Notes: generated by a model not told the origin, from the letters alone. Positions 42,938 to 52,357 are shown, counted from the stretch's first letter. The stretch is DNA of 64,000 bases from Phaeodactylibacter sp. (GCF_022763345.1 NZ_JALEGS010000050.1:1-64000), one strand, 5' to 3'. Numbers and translations: made by a program.

Positions 42938-45937
42938 ATGAAAAACATTCTGCGATTGGTCGTGGCATTGGCAGCTGCGCTGCTCCTGGTCCAACAGGGG
43001 TATGCTCAGGGTACAGTACAAGGCCAAGCGATCGACGAAAATGGCGAGGCCCTGATCGGGGCTACCATTCTGCTGGTGGGCAGCAGCCGGGGAACGGCTA
43101 CCGACTTTGACGGTAACTACGTCCTCGAAAATGTGCCGGCCGGCGAACAGCAACTCCGGGCATCCTATACTGGATACGGAGACCTTACTAAAACCATTAC
43201 CGTAAGAGACGGAGAAACCGTTACGCTTGACTTCCAACTGGGCGAAGATGCCGAAGTGTTGGAGGAAGTGGTGGTCATCGGTTATGGCTCGGTGCGCAAG
43301 GAAGATGCGACCGGGGTAGTCGCGAAAGTAGAAACGAAAGACTTTAACCGCGGTGCCATTGTTTCGCCTGAACAACTGATTTCAGGTAAAGTGGCAGGTG
43401 TACAAATTTCACCAGGCGATGGTTCCCCAGGTGGTGGATCCGCCATTCGTATCCGGGGTGGTACATCCATCAACGCCAGTAACGAGCCGCTTTACGTTAT
43501 TGATGGCATTCCCATCGACAATGAAGGTTTCGCAGGTGGAAGAAATCCACTGAACTTTCTCAATCCTAACGACATTGAGTCTTTCACTATACTAAAAGAT
43601 GCCTCTGCGACAGCAATCTACGGTTCACGGGGTGCGAACGGTGTTATTGTTATTACGACCAAGAAAGGAGAGGCTGGCAGCCGCCCTCAAGTTAATTATG
43701 ACGGGTATGTTACCATGAACGAAATTCGTGGCGAACCTGGCATGCTTGATGCCGACAACTTCCGCAGAGTAGTTACCTTTGCAGAGCCAAACCGCCTTGA
43801 TTTATTGGGCAACGCTAACACCAACTGGTTTGACGAAGTGCTCCGTACTGCCTATGGTCAAAGCCACAACCTTAGCATTAGTGGTGGTGGTCAGAACAGT
43901 GGCTACCGTATCTCTGCCGGATATCAAAATTTGGAAGGTATTGTACGTACCTCTGAAACAGAGCGTGTGAGCTTTGGTATGAACTACAACCACAAATTCT
44001 TTGATGACAAGCTGATCTTAAATACAAATGTTCGTGGCGCCAGAACAAAAGATATTTTTGATCCGGGCATAGGTGCAGCATGGGACTTCGACCCTACACA
44101 GCCAGTTTTTGACCCTGCCAATGAAGCTTTCGCCGGCTATAATGAGTATGGCAATCCGTTGGCACCACGTAACCCGGTTTCTGCAATTGAACAGCGTCAG
44201 GACCAGGGCCAATCTTTCCGTACCCTTGGCAACCTTGACCTGGAATACAAACTGGATGACCTCGTTGAGGGATTGTCGTTCAAAACAACGGTTGGCTTTG
44301 ATGTAAACCAAGGTAGCCGAAACCGCTTTGAACCTACAACCTACACTAATACAATTACTGGATCTGATTTTGCTGGTTTGGTCAACCTGGAGGATTATAC
44401 CCGGACTAATTACCTTTTTGATGCTTACTTAAAGTTCCAGCGGCAACTGGCAGAAAGAAGCCGGCTGAATCTCACATTGGGTTATTCGTATCAAGACTTT
44501 ACCGAAGAGTATACCGGATTCACCGCTCAGGACCTTTCGACTAATCAGTTTGGAGTAAACGGTCCGGATCAGGCAGAAGAGACTTTCCCTTTCAACAGTA
44601 TTTTCGAAAACCGCCTGATCTCCTTCTGGGGCCGTGCGATTTACAGCTTTGACGAGCGCTACGTGCTGACAGCAACCCTTCGCCGTGACGGTTCCACCCG
44701 CTTCGGCCCGGAAAGCCGCTGGGGGTTGTTCCCATCTGCAGCTGTGGCCTGGCGGGTGCTTCAGGAAGACTGGGCAAGTTCACTGAATAATATTTTCTCC
44801 GACCTGAAATTCCGTGTAAGTTACGGCGTAGTGGGTAATCAGGAGATTGCTGATTATCTATATATACCTCAGTATACATTCAGTGACCAACGTGCACAAT
44901 ATCAGATCGGTGTAGATAACGATGGAAACCCGATTTTCGTCAGCACGGCACGCCCAAATGCCTATGATAGCGGGTTGCAGTGGGAAGAAACGACTTCCAT
45001 CAATGCCGGTCTTGAATTCGGCTTTGCCAATGGGCGGATTAGCGGTTCACTCGAATACTATGTACAGCGGACCAATGAGCTTCTTATTGAGGTTAACGTG
45101 CCCGCCGGTACCAACCTCACCGATAGGATCACTACAAACGTGGGTGAAGTCGAAAACAGTGGTGTGGAGCTTAGCCTGAACGCTGTAGCCGTAGCAGGAA
45201 AGGACTTTAACTGGGACCTGAATGGTAACGTAGCCTATAACCGAACCAGAGTAATCGATCTGGGTAATATTGGTGGATCTGCTGGTATTCCACGGGGAGG
45301 CATTGCTGGTGCAGTGGGCAATAACATTCAGCTGATCCGGGAAGATGAAGAAATCAATGCCTTTTTCGTTTACGAGCACGTACTCAATGACGATGGCACT
45401 CCGGTATCTGCAGCAGATGACATTCAAATGTACGTAGACCAAAACGGTGATGGCATTATTAACGAGCTGGACCGCCGTATTTTCAAGTCACCAGCTCCCG
45501 ATATCATTTATGGCCTGACCTCAAATATGAGTTATAAAGGTTTTGACCTCGCGCTGACGATTCGTGGAGCAGTAGGTAATTATATTTACAACAACAACGC
45601 ATCAAACCGGGGGCACTTCGACAGAATTGGAGTCCTGCCTGGCTTTGTAAGCAACCTGCATGAATCAGCTTTGGTAACTCAATTTGAGAACCCACAGTAC
45701 TTCTCAGACTATTACATAGAGGATGCTTCGTTCATGCGCCTGGATAACATCACGCTTGGTTACACGTTCCTGCCAAAGCGCGGCATTAGTAGCTTGCGTG
45801 CTTATGTCACAGCTACCAACCCACTCGTATTCACGGAATACAGTGGACTGGACCCTGAAGTAGGAGTTGACGGCATTGACAACGCGCCTTATCCACGGCC
45901 AGTTGGTTTCATTTTTGGTGTAAGCCTTGGTCTTTAA
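42938..45937 (+). CDS. SusC/RagA-family TonB-linked outer-membrane transporter
   Basis: TonB-dependent importer of 999 aa. Signal peptide to YAQG; carboxypeptidase-like N-terminal domain (GQAIDENGEALIGATILLVGS ... NYVLENVPAGEQQLRASYTGY), the TonB box region (LEEVVVIGYGSVRKEDATGVV), the plug (GKVAGVQISPGDGSPGGGSAIRIRGGTSI and NEPLYVIDGIP) and a 22-strand-type barrel ending GFIFGVSLGL. First of a three-gene operon with SusD and SusE-like lipoproteins. Substrate probably a glycan, but no catabolic enzyme is beside it to name the sugar. Confidence 0.96.
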   Translation: MKNILRLVVALAAALLLVQQGYAQGTVQGQAIDENGEALIGATILLVGSSRGTATDFDGNYVLENVPAGEQQLRASYTGYGDLTKTITVRDGETVTLDFQLGEDAEVLEEVVVIGYGSVRKEDATGVVAKVETKDFNRGAIVSPEQLISGKVAGVQISPGDGSPGGGSAIRIRGGTSINASNEPLYVIDGIPIDNEGFAGGRNPLNFLNPNDIESFTILKDASATAIYGSRGANGVIVITTKKGEAGSRPQVNYDGYVTMNEIRGEPGMLDADNFRRVVTFAEPNRLDLLGNANTNWFDEVLRTAYGQSHNLSISGGGQNSGYRISAGYQNLEGIVRTSETERVSFGMNYNHKFFDDKLILNTNVRGARTKDIFDPGIGAAWDFDPTQPVFDPANEAFAGYNEYGNPLAPRNPVSAIEQRQDQGQSFRTLGNLDLEYKLDDLVEGLSFKTTVGFDVNQGSRNRFEPTTYTNTITGSDFAGLVNLEDYTRTNYLFDAYLKFQRQLAERSRLNLTLGYSYQDFTEEYTGFTAQDLSTNQFGVNGPDQAEETFPFNSIFENRLISFWGRAIYSFDERYVLTATLRRDGSTRFGPESRWGLFPSAAVAWRVLQEDWASSLNNIFSDLKFRVSYGVVGNQEIADYLYIPQYTFSDQRAQYQIGVDNDGNPIFVSTARPNAYDSGLQWEETTSINAGLEFGFANGRISGSLEYYVQRTNELLIEVNVPAGTNLTDRITTNVGEVENSGVELSLNAVAVAGKDFNWDLNGNVAYNRTRVIDLGNIGGSAGIPRGGIAGAVGNNIQLIREDEEINAFFVYEHVLNDDGTPVSAADDIQMYVDQNGDGIINELDRRIFKSPAPDIIYGLTSNMSYKGFDLALTIRGAVGNYIYNNNASNRGHFDRIGVLPGFVSNLHESALVTQFENPQYFSDYYIEDASFMRLDNITLGYTFLPKRGISSLRAYVTATNPLVFTEYSGLDPEVGVDGIDNAPYPRPVGFIFGVSLGL

Positions 45938-45963
45938 TTTTTTGATTAAAAAGAACTTGATCC

Positions 45964-47541
45964 ATGAGAAAGATCATTAATATATCATTAGTTGCGCTGG
46001 TGCTGGCTATGTCTGCCTGTACTGATTTGGATGTTACTCCACGCAACGACCTCATCCCTGATGTTTTCTTCGGTGAGGAGGATGCCTACCAGCGTTTTTT
46101 AGCACGGCTTTATGCTGGTTTGGCCGTAACCGGGCAGCAAGGGCCTGCAGGCAACCCGGATATCAAAACTATTCCGGATGAAGGTTTTTCCAGTTACTTG
46201 CGCCAGTACTGGCAATTGCAGACTTTGCCTACTGACGAGGCCGTAATCGGCTGGAATGACGAAGGTCTTCCCGATATTGTTACACAGCAATGGGGAAGTA
46301 ACAATCAATTCGTGAGAGCTATGTACTCCCGGGTTTTCTTCCAGGTTTCTCTAGCAAATGAGTTCTTGAGGGAATCTACCCCTGAGAAGCTCGAAGAACG
46401 TGGCGTAAGTGAGGAAGTACGTGCCCAAATGCCTGCATTCCGCGCTGAAGCTCGCTTCCTCCGTGCCCTTAGCTACTGGCACGGTATTGACTTGTTCCGC
46501 AACATCCCCTTCTACACAGAGGATCAGTTGGTAGGTGGTAGTGCACCTTCACAAGCTAGTGCAGCCGATATTTATACCTTCCTGGTCGATGAGCTTCAAA
46601 TAATCGAAGCCGATATGCTCGATCCGGGCACAGCTCCTTACGGCCGCGCAGACCGCGCAGCACTGTGGATGCTTCAGGCAAAATTGTACTTGAACGCTGA
46701 GGTATACAGCGGCCGGGCAGCCTACAATGAGTGTGTCGAGGCTTGCAATAAAATTATCGAATCAGGAACTTACTCGCTTGCTGAAAACTATCAGCACAAC
46801 TTCCTGGCCGATAATCACACCTCACCAGAGATCATCTTTGCTGTCAATTTTGACGGTGAAGCTACTCAGACTTTTGGTGGAACAACCTACCTTGTACATG
46901 CGGCTCTTGGCGGTGCAATGACTGATACAGAGTATGGAGTATCTGGTGCTTGGGGCGGTCTGAGAACCACACCTTCACTGGTGGACTTATACCCGGATGA
47001 AACAGGCAACATTGATGAACGTGCCATCTTCTTCACAGAAGGTCAAACCAAGGCGATCGAAGCGCTGGATGAATTCACCAATGGGTATGCTTCTCCAAAA
47101 TATCAGAATATCACTTCTGATGGAGTTGCAGGAAGCAGTGTTACATTCGTAGATACGGATTATCCCTTATTCCGCTTTGCAGACGTACACCTAATGTATG
47201 CAGAGGCTGTACTTCGGGGCGCTACCAACGGTGACCTGGCCACTGCAACAACCTTAATCAATCAACTACGCCTGCGTGCTTATGATAATGAAGCGGGCAA
47301 TATTTCAGAAGCTGATCTGAACCTTGACTTCATTTTGGATGAGCGGGCTCGTGAGTTGTACTGGGAAGGTCACCGGCGCACAGATTTGATCCGTTTCGGT
47401 AAGTACACAGAAGAAGGGGTATGGGCATGGAAAGGAGGGATAGCCGAAGGACAAACTACGGCTGAATTCCGCAACCTCTACCCTATTCCAGCGGAAGAGT
47501 TGCTGGCCAATCCAAGCCTGGACCAAAACCCAGGCTACTAA
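45964..47541 (+). CDS. SusD/RagB-family substrate-binding lipoprotein
   Basis: Surface lipoprotein of 525 aa working as lid on the SusC pore. Lipobox MSAC (residues 16-19), then TPR-like helices with TPRNDLIPDVFFGEEDAYQRFLARLYAGL, AEARFLRALSYWHGIDLFRNIPF and LNLDFILDERARELYWEGHRRTDLIRFGKY, hallmarks of SusD. Starts 26 bp after SusC. A strong stem-loop separates it from the third gene. Confidence 0.96.
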   Translation: MRKIINISLVALVLAMSACTDLDVTPRNDLIPDVFFGEEDAYQRFLARLYAGLAVTGQQGPAGNPDIKTIPDEGFSSYLRQYWQLQTLPTDEAVIGWNDEGLPDIVTQQWGSNNQFVRAMYSRVFFQVSLANEFLRESTPEKLEERGVSEEVRAQMPAFRAEARFLRALSYWHGIDLFRNIPFYTEDQLVGGSAPSQASAADIYTFLVDELQIIEADMLDPGTAPYGRADRAALWMLQAKLYLNAEVYSGRAAYNECVEACNKIIESGTYSLAENYQHNFLADNHTSPEIIFAVNFDGEATQTFGGTTYLVHAALGGAMTDTEYGVSGAWGGLRTTPSLVDLYPDETGNIDERAIFFTEGQTKAIEALDEFTNGYASPKYQNITSDGVAGSSVTFVDTDYPLFRFADVHLMYAEAVLRGATNGDLATATTLINQLRLRAYDNEAGNISEADLNLDFILDERARELYWEGHRRTDLIRFGKYTEEGVWAWKGGIAEGQTTAEFRNLYPIPAEELLANPSLDQNPGY

Positions 47542-47548
47542 AAAACAA

Positions 47549-47574
47549 TCCGGGGCTGCACTTGCAGCCCCGGA
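47549..47574 (+). terminator. Stem-loop between the SusD and SusE-like genes
   Basis: TCCGGGGCTGC (47549-47559) and GCAGCCCCGGA (47564-47574) form a perfect 11-bp stem with tetraloop ACTT, 8 bp after the SusD stop codon. No T-run follows, so it may be a processing/stability element that lowers expression of the third gene rather than a full terminator. Confidence 0.7.
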
Positions 47575-47613
47575 CCATTCGAAAATTTATCAAATTTTCA
47601 ATCAGATTAAGAC

Positions 47614-49209
47614 ATGAAAAATTTTCTTAAAATATCTTCCATCCTGGTTTTGGCGGGGCTCGTTGCCTTTAGCTGTACCAAGGATGAGATCGACGTGGAA
47701 GCGTTGACGGACTTCGCGCCCGGTATTGTTTCCATCACTCCGGCCAACAACAGCAAGATTGTAGTTGGCAACTTCGACCTGAAAGTCATCGTGGCAGATG
47801 GTGAGTCTTCGCCTCTTTCCGAAATCTCTGTGCAGCTGCTGGATGAATTTGGCAACACCCTTGCCGATGCCACTCAGGCAGTGACAGGTACCCGCGACAG
47901 TATCGTGGTGCCTGGTGCCGATTTTGCAGTGCCTGCCGAACAGCTTGGCGCAGGCATCTACAATATGAATATCACGGTTTCGGATGCTAAGGGGCAGACC
48001 ACCAACCGAAGCACGTCCTTTGAAATTTCGCTGCTGCCGTTCGCGGCCAACCATGATGAAATGTGGATTGCCGGTGGCTTCAATGGATGGGGCGGTGATG
48101 CGATGACCCTCGTCGCGGACCACACCTGGGAAATTTCAGGTATTGACCTGCTCGGCGACGAGTGGAAATTCAAAAACTGCCTGGACTGGTGTGATGAGGA
48201 CTGGGGCGACACCGATTGCAACAACTTCATGGAAAGTAACCTCAGCGGCGGCAACGGCAATACCGCTTGTGGTTATTCCGGTGAAGTGACCGTAACCTTC
48301 AACGACGAAACCCTGGAGTACACGGTACGTCCGGCTGTTGAGTTTGCCACCAACCTCTCCGGTCTTTACCTGCTCGGTACCTTCAACAACTTTGACGGGG
48401 ACGAATTCCGCTTCCAGCTCACGGGCGACAACACCTGGGAACTGGCTGAAGTGGAACTGGCAGAAGGCGATGAGTTCAAATTTGCTGAAATGCCCAACTT
48501 CATGGGCAAAAACTTCGGTGATGCAGATGGTGATGGTGTAGCCGAAGAGTTTGGCAACAACACTATGTTCATGGGCGACCCTGGCATTTACAAAATCACC
48601 TTCAACGACGCTACCCTGGAGTACACTATGGAATTCCTGGGCACTGGTGGCGGTGGCGGATTTGAGTCCATTGGTATCATTGGCGACGCTACACCCGGTG
48701 GCTGGGATGCAGAAACGCCTATGACAGACAACGGTGACGGTACCTACTCCATCCTCATCGGCCTGCTGGACGGTGAAGCGAAGTTTCGCGCTGATAACGA
48801 CTGGGCTGTCAACTGGGGCGCTACTGACTTCCCAAGTGGCACCGGTACACAGGACGGGCCTAACATCCCGGTTACCTTTGGCCTCTACCAGGTAACGTTC
48901 AACCCTGAAACAGGTGAATACAGCTTTGAGGCAGCTTCAGTTGGCATCATTGGTGACTCCACGCCTGATGGCTGGGACGCAGATACAGATATGATGCCTG
49001 ATCCTGCCGAGCCTTCCGTTCAAACCGTGAATATCGAACTGACGGATGGTGAGGCCAAATTCCGCCTGAATAATGACTGGGGCGTAAACTGGGGAGCTGG
49101 TGATTTCCCAAGTGGCATCGGCACACAGGATGGACCGAATATCCCCGTTACCGCGGGTAATTACACGGTACGTTTCAACGTGCTGACTGGCGAATACTCC
49201 TTTGAGTAA
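47614..49209 (+). CDS. SusE/SusF-like surface glycan-binding lipoprotein
   Basis: A 531-aa lipoprotein (lipobox VAFSC). Residues ~25-140 look like a SusE-type Ig domain. Then repeated starch-binding-like modules: MWIAGGFNGWGGDAMTLVADHTWEI, LYLLGTFNNFDGDEFRFQLTGDNTWELA, and two near-copies at ~350-435 and ~440-531 (GIIGD(A/S)TPxGWDA ... DGEAKFRxNNDWxVNWGAxDFPSG(I/T)GTQDGPNIPVT). SusE/F bind alpha-glucans in the prototype system, so an alpha-glucan or similar glycan is suggested, not shown. No amylase follows. Confidence 0.85.
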   Translation: MKNFLKISSILVLAGLVAFSCTKDEIDVEALTDFAPGIVSITPANNSKIVVGNFDLKVIVADGESSPLSEISVQLLDEFGNTLADATQAVTGTRDSIVVPGADFAVPAEQLGAGIYNMNITVSDAKGQTTNRSTSFEISLLPFAANHDEMWIAGGFNGWGGDAMTLVADHTWEISGIDLLGDEWKFKNCLDWCDEDWGDTDCNNFMESNLSGGNGNTACGYSGEVTVTFNDETLEYTVRPAVEFATNLSGLYLLGTFNNFDGDEFRFQLTGDNTWELAEVELAEGDEFKFAEMPNFMGKNFGDADGDGVAEEFGNNTMFMGDPGIYKITFNDATLEYTMEFLGTGGGGGFESIGIIGDATPGGWDAETPMTDNGDGTYSILIGLLDGEAKFRADNDWAVNWGATDFPSGTGTQDGPNIPVTFGLYQVTFNPETGEYSFEAASVGIIGDSTPDGWDADTDMMPDPAEPSVQTVNIELTDGEAKFRLNNDWGVNWGAGDFPSGIGTQDGPNIPVTAGNYTVRFNVLTGEYSFE

Positions 49210-49221
49210 GTCATTTTGATT

Positions 49222-49240
49222 AGGCGATGTCTTATCGCCT
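49222..49240 (+). promoter_or_regulatory. 7-bp stem-loop downstream of the SusE-like gene
   Basis: AGGCGAT (49222-49228) and ATCGCCT (49234-49240) around GTCTT, 12 bp after the stop codon and just upstream of the terminator. Confidence 0.5.
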
Positions 49241-49248
49241 GACAGATA

Positions 49249-49288
49249 CGGGCAGGTGTTCTCCGGAGCATCTGCCCGTTTTCATTTT
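49249..49288 (+). terminator. Rho-independent terminator of the Sus operon
   Basis: CGGGCAGGTG (49249-49258) pairs with CATCTGCCCG (49269-49278) over 10 bp with one G-U, loop of 10, followed by TTTTCATTTT. Confidence 0.85.
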
Positions 49289-49339
49289 GCCCTCCTTCGA
49301 ACATCAACAACGACGAGCGCTTTTTTTACATAAAAGCCT

Positions 49340-50020
49340 TTGAAAAGAACACAAGTTACCGCCTCCTTTCTCACCCTGTTGCTACTAGGCAGCCTGGTCG
49401 TGCTTTACTTTGCCTCACCTTCAGTACAGCAAACCGTCAATGAGGGATTCCGGCTGGCGAAGGCGGGTGATGAAGCCGCACTGGCAAAATGGTTTGAACA
49501 GTTCGGGATATGGGGCCCCATCGCCATCATTTTGTTCATGGTCCTGCAAATGTTCCTAATCATCTTCCCCAGCTGGCTGCCTATGGTTGTAGCGACAATT
49601 GGCTACGGACCGGTTTGGGGTGTGATTATTTCTATAGTCGCCGTCACTGTGGCTTCGGGCATTGGGTATTGGATTGGCCGGGTGTTTGGAGCGCAGGCCC
49701 GGGAGCGTTTTATAGGGAAGGAAAAAGAGGAGGAAATTTCTGAAGCCCTGGAAGAATATGGTTTTGGGACAGTGGTACTGTTTCGCCTCTCCCCTTTCCT
49801 GTCCACAGATGCCATCAGTATTATTGCCGGTTTATTGGGGATGCGCTTTGTGCCCTATTTGCTGGCTACCCTTGCAGGCATCACACCACTGGCATTGGGG
49901 ATCGCCTACTTCACCCGGGACCTGGACCAACTCAAAACCGGGCTTTACTGGCTGGGCGGTATTGGAATACTCCTCTACGGCTTGTACATTTGGCTGGACC
50001 GAAAACGAAAAAAATCATGA
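49340..50020 (+). CDS. TVP38/TMEM64-type (DedA-like, VTT domain) membrane protein
   Basis: Inner-membrane protein of 226 aa with a TTG start at 49340; an in-frame stop lies 9 bp upstream, so no earlier start is possible. Signature region of VTT/SNARE-assoc proteins: GIWGPIAIILFMVLQMFLIIFPSWLPMVVATIGYGPVWG ... VTVASGIGYWIGRVFG, then FRLSPFLSTDAISIIAGLLGMRFVPYLLATLAGITP. The family moves phospholipids or undecaprenyl phosphate in some members. Its stop codon overlaps the DHFR start by 4 bp. Confidence 0.88.
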   Translation: MKRTQVTASFLTLLLLGSLVVLYFASPSVQQTVNEGFRLAKAGDEAALAKWFEQFGIWGPIAIILFMVLQMFLIIFPSWLPMVVATIGYGPVWGVIISIVAVTVASGIGYWIGRVFGAQARERFIGKEKEEEISEALEEYGFGTVVLFRLSPFLSTDAISIIAGLLGMRFVPYLLATLAGITPLALGIAYFTRDLDQLKTGLYWLGGIGILLYGLYIWLDRKRKKS

Positions 50021-50520
50021 AAATCGTAATAATAGCTGCCCGTTCAGAGAACGGGGTTATCGGTAAAGATGGAGGACTGCCCTGGTCTATGCCCGCAGAT
50101 GAAGCTTTTTTCCTAAACGAAATCGAAGGCTGTTTCCTCCTGTCTGGCCGGAAATCCTACGAGTCCAATCAGGGCACTACCATTTTTAAGGATAAACAAT
50201 TTGTGGTCATCACACGGCGGGAAAATTACAAAGCCGGCCCCGGTGGAGCAGTTGCCCACAGTATGGAAGAAGGTATAGCCCTGGCCCGGCAAAAGCAAGT
50301 GCCCCGGCTCTGCGTGCTTGGGGGCGGAGAAATCTACCGGCAGGCCCTACCCTATGCCGACGAGCTGATCCTTACGGACATTCACACACAGGTCGAAAAC
50401 GGAGATGCCTTCTTTCCAGCGTTCAGTGCTGAAGACTGGGAGTTGACCCAACAAGAACCGCACGAAGCCGATGCCGATAACCCTTTCCCCTATACCTTTA
50501 AGTGGTTCAGCCGTCGTTAG
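50017..50520 (+). CDS. folA: Dihydrofolate reductase
   Basis: Reduces dihydrofolate to tetrahydrofolate. 167 aa from the ATG at 50017, which overlaps the upstream TGA (ATGA). Motifs: IIAARSENGVIGKDGGLPWSMPADE (NADPH- and folate-binding, with the catalytic acidic residue), LSGRKSYES, VVITRRENY, VLGGGEIYRQALPYADELILTDI. Third folate-related locus in the window together with pabB/pabC and fhs, in separate transcripts. Confidence 0.95.
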   Translation: MKIVIIAARSENGVIGKDGGLPWSMPADEAFFLNEIEGCFLLSGRKSYESNQGTTIFKDKQFVVITRRENYKAGPGGAVAHSMEEGIALARQKQVPRLCVLGGGEIYRQALPYADELILTDIHTQVENGDAFFPAFSAEDWELTQQEPHEADADNPFPYTFKWFSRR

Positions 50521-50618
50521 CAAAGCACAATCCATTCATAATCAAAACAGTAAGCAAAACATATCGCCGCCATATTACGTTCTATTGTTGATTATCGATG
50601 ACATAAATTAACTTTTTA

Positions 50619-50930
50619 ATGGAATACCTCGTAGCAGGAATAGCGGGTTTGATGGTCGCTATCGTATACGGATTAACGCATCAACAACAACAAAAGCAAG
50701 AGAAAAGAAGAGCCCCCCACCCTTCTCTGGACACTCAAAATACCACTAATTACAATATGGAAATCCTAGAGGAAGCTCCACTGAAAAAGCTCACTCCAGA
50801 GGACGCTCAACGTATGATCGAGCACTGGAAACGTGGAGGTTATATTCCTTCGCACCGGGAGTTTTATGCCGTACAGCGCGTCCTTCGGCGCGACGCTAAA
50901 GCTCAGCTCAAAGAAGCTCAGGAAAATTAA
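50619..50930 (+). CDS. Small membrane-anchored protein, unknown function
   Basis: A 103-aa protein with an N-terminal hydrophobic segment (YLVAGIAGLMVAIVYGL), a polar QQQQ-rich linker and a C-terminal helix set (LTPEDAQRMIEHWKRGGYIPSHREFYAVQRVLRRDAKAQLKEA). An internal Met at 50757 could start the soluble part alone. No family recognised. It is followed by a terminator before the pspC-like gene. Confidence 0.65.
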   Translation: MEYLVAGIAGLMVAIVYGLTHQQQQKQEKRRAPHPSLDTQNTTNYNMEILEEAPLKKLTPEDAQRMIEHWKRGGYIPSHREFYAVQRVLRRDAKAQLKEAQEN

Positions 50931-50935
50931 ACGCC

Positions 50936-50967
50936 AAAAGCCTTGTACCGCAGGGCTTTTCTTTTTT
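50936..50967 (+). terminator. Rho-independent terminator
   Basis: AAAAGCCTT (50936-50944) pairs with AGGGCTTTT (50952-50960) with one G-U, loop GTACCGC, followed by CTTTTTT. Ends the 103-aa gene transcript. Confidence 0.8.
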
Positions 50968-51012
50968 GCAGGAACTGCCTATCTTACCCATTCTTAAAAC
51001 TTAACAAGCCAT

Positions 51013-51204
51013 ATGCCCAACCGAAAATTAATGAAGCGGAAAGACCAGGCCGTCATAGGAGGCGTTTGTGCAGGCATTGCCGACTACTACAGCTGGGACC
51101 CTACGAATGTGCGCCTTTTTTATGTGCTGCTTTCTGTGTTAAGTGCAGCTTTTCCTGGCTTATTGGTATATGTGCTGCTCTGGCTTTTCATGCCGGAGCG
51201 ATAA
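51013..51204 (+). CDS. PspC-domain protein
   Basis: 63-aa protein of the phage-shock PspC family: RKDQAVIGGVCAGIADYYSWDPTNVRLFYVLLSVLS and a C-terminal hydrophobic helix (GLLVYVLLWLFMPER). PspC-like proteins sit in the membrane and respond to envelope stress. A TATCTTAC (50980-50987) upstream resembles a -7 element. The PPK2 gene starts 11 bp after its stop codon. Confidence 0.9.
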   Translation: MPNRKLMKRKDQAVIGGVCAGIADYYSWDPTNVRLFYVLLSVLSAAFPGLLVYVLLWLFMPER

Positions 51205-51215
51205 ACACTCAGTTC

Positions 51216-51953
51216 ATGATCAGACTAAGCGAAATCCCTACAACACCGCCCGACGACCTGGACCGGGACGACATCGAAGATAAGACGAAAGAACTACAGG
51301 AACGCCTGGGCGACCTGCAAAAAGTCCTGTATGCTGAGCAAAAACACAGCGTGTTGGTCATCTTTCAGGGCATGGATGCCAGTGGAAAGGATGGCGCAGT
51401 GAAGCACACCTTCAAAGATTGCCATCCGCATGGCCTAAACGTATACAGCTTCAAAAAGCCTACCGATGAAGAGCTCGCCCACGATTTCCTCTGGCGGGTC
51501 CACAAGCAGGTACCCCCCAAGGGCATGATTCAGGTCTTCAACCGGTCGCACTACGAAGACATTCTCATTCAAAGAGTGCATGGCTGGATTGATGATGAAC
51601 ACGCCCACCGGCGTATGGCTGCCATTAACGCCTTTGAGGAGCTTCTCGCCTTTGACAACAATACCCACATCTTCAAATTCTATCTCCACCTGTCCTACGA
51701 ACAGCAAAAGGAAGAACTACAAGAGCGCATTGACGAGCCCGAAAAGCACTGGAAACACAACCCCAATGACTGGAAGGAGCGCGAGCACTGGGATACCTAC
51801 CGGAAGTACTACGAGTACGCCATCAATGAGAGCCGTATCCCCTGGACGATCGTGCCGGTAGACAAGCGCTGGTACCGGAACTATATCGTGGTCAAAACGT
51901 TAGTTGAACGACTAGAGGCATTGAACATGCAATACCCGCCTCTGCCGATTTAA
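51216..51953 (+). CDS. ppk2: Polyphosphate kinase 2 family protein
   Basis: A 245-aa PPK2-type kinase that transfers phosphate between polyphosphate and nucleotides. Start at 51216 (MIRLSEIPTTPPDDLDRDD) is preferred over a long open frame from 50943 because it matches family length and lies 11 bp after the pspC-like stop. Walker A GMDASGKDGAVKHTF near residue 46, lid/Walker B FNRSHYEDILIQRVH, and YEYAINESRIPWTIVPVDKRWYRN. ADP versus AMP preference is not clear. The S4 protein gene follows by 11 bp. Confidence 0.92.
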   Translation: MIRLSEIPTTPPDDLDRDDIEDKTKELQERLGDLQKVLYAEQKHSVLVIFQGMDASGKDGAVKHTFKDCHPHGLNVYSFKKPTDEELAHDFLWRVHKQVPPKGMIQVFNRSHYEDILIQRVHGWIDDEHAHRRMAAINAFEELLAFDNNTHIFKFYLHLSYEQQKEELQERIDEPEKHWKHNPNDWKEREHWDTYRKYYEYAINESRIPWTIVPVDKRWYRNYIVVKTLVERLEALNMQYPPLPI

Positions 51954-51964
51954 CTGAGGAATCT

Positions 51965-52357
51965 ATGTCGAATATTGAGAAAGTACGTGTAGACAAGTGG
52001 CTGTGGAGCGTCCGGATTTTCAAGTCGCGCACTCAGGCCACAGATGCCTGCAAATCCGGTAAGGTTCAGGTTAATAATTCAGTGGCTAAGCCCTCTCAGC
52101 TGATTCAGCGGGGCGACCAACTTACCGTCAAGAAAAATGGTTTCAACTTACAGTATAAGGCGGTGGACCTAATTCGCAAGCGCGTAGGTGCGCCTATCGC
52201 CCAAACCTGCTACGAAGATCTGACACCTGAGGAAGAACTCAACAAGTACAACGAGTGGTTTGTAGGCAAGGGCAAAACCGAATTCCGTGACAAGGGTGCC
52301 GGTCGGCCTACCAAACGGGACCGACGAAAAATTGAGCGCTTTAAAGACAAGCTTTAA
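51965..52357 (+). CDS. S4-domain RNA-binding protein (Hsp15-like)
   Basis: 130 aa. The S4 domain is VRVDKWLWSVRIFKSRTQATDACKSGKVQVNNSVAKPSQLIQRGDQLTV, followed by a basic tail (KGAGRPTKRDRRKIERFKDKL). In E. coli Hsp15 binds blocked 50S subunits carrying peptidyl-tRNA. Eleven bp after ppk2; its end overlaps the converging tilS end by 4 bp. Confidence 0.92.
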   Translation: MSNIEKVRVDKWLWSVRIFKSRTQATDACKSGKVQVNNSVAKPSQLIQRGDQLTVKKNGFNLQYKAVDLIRKRVGAPIAQTCYEDLTPEEELNKYNEWFVGKGKTEFRDKGAGRPTKRDRRKIERFKDKL

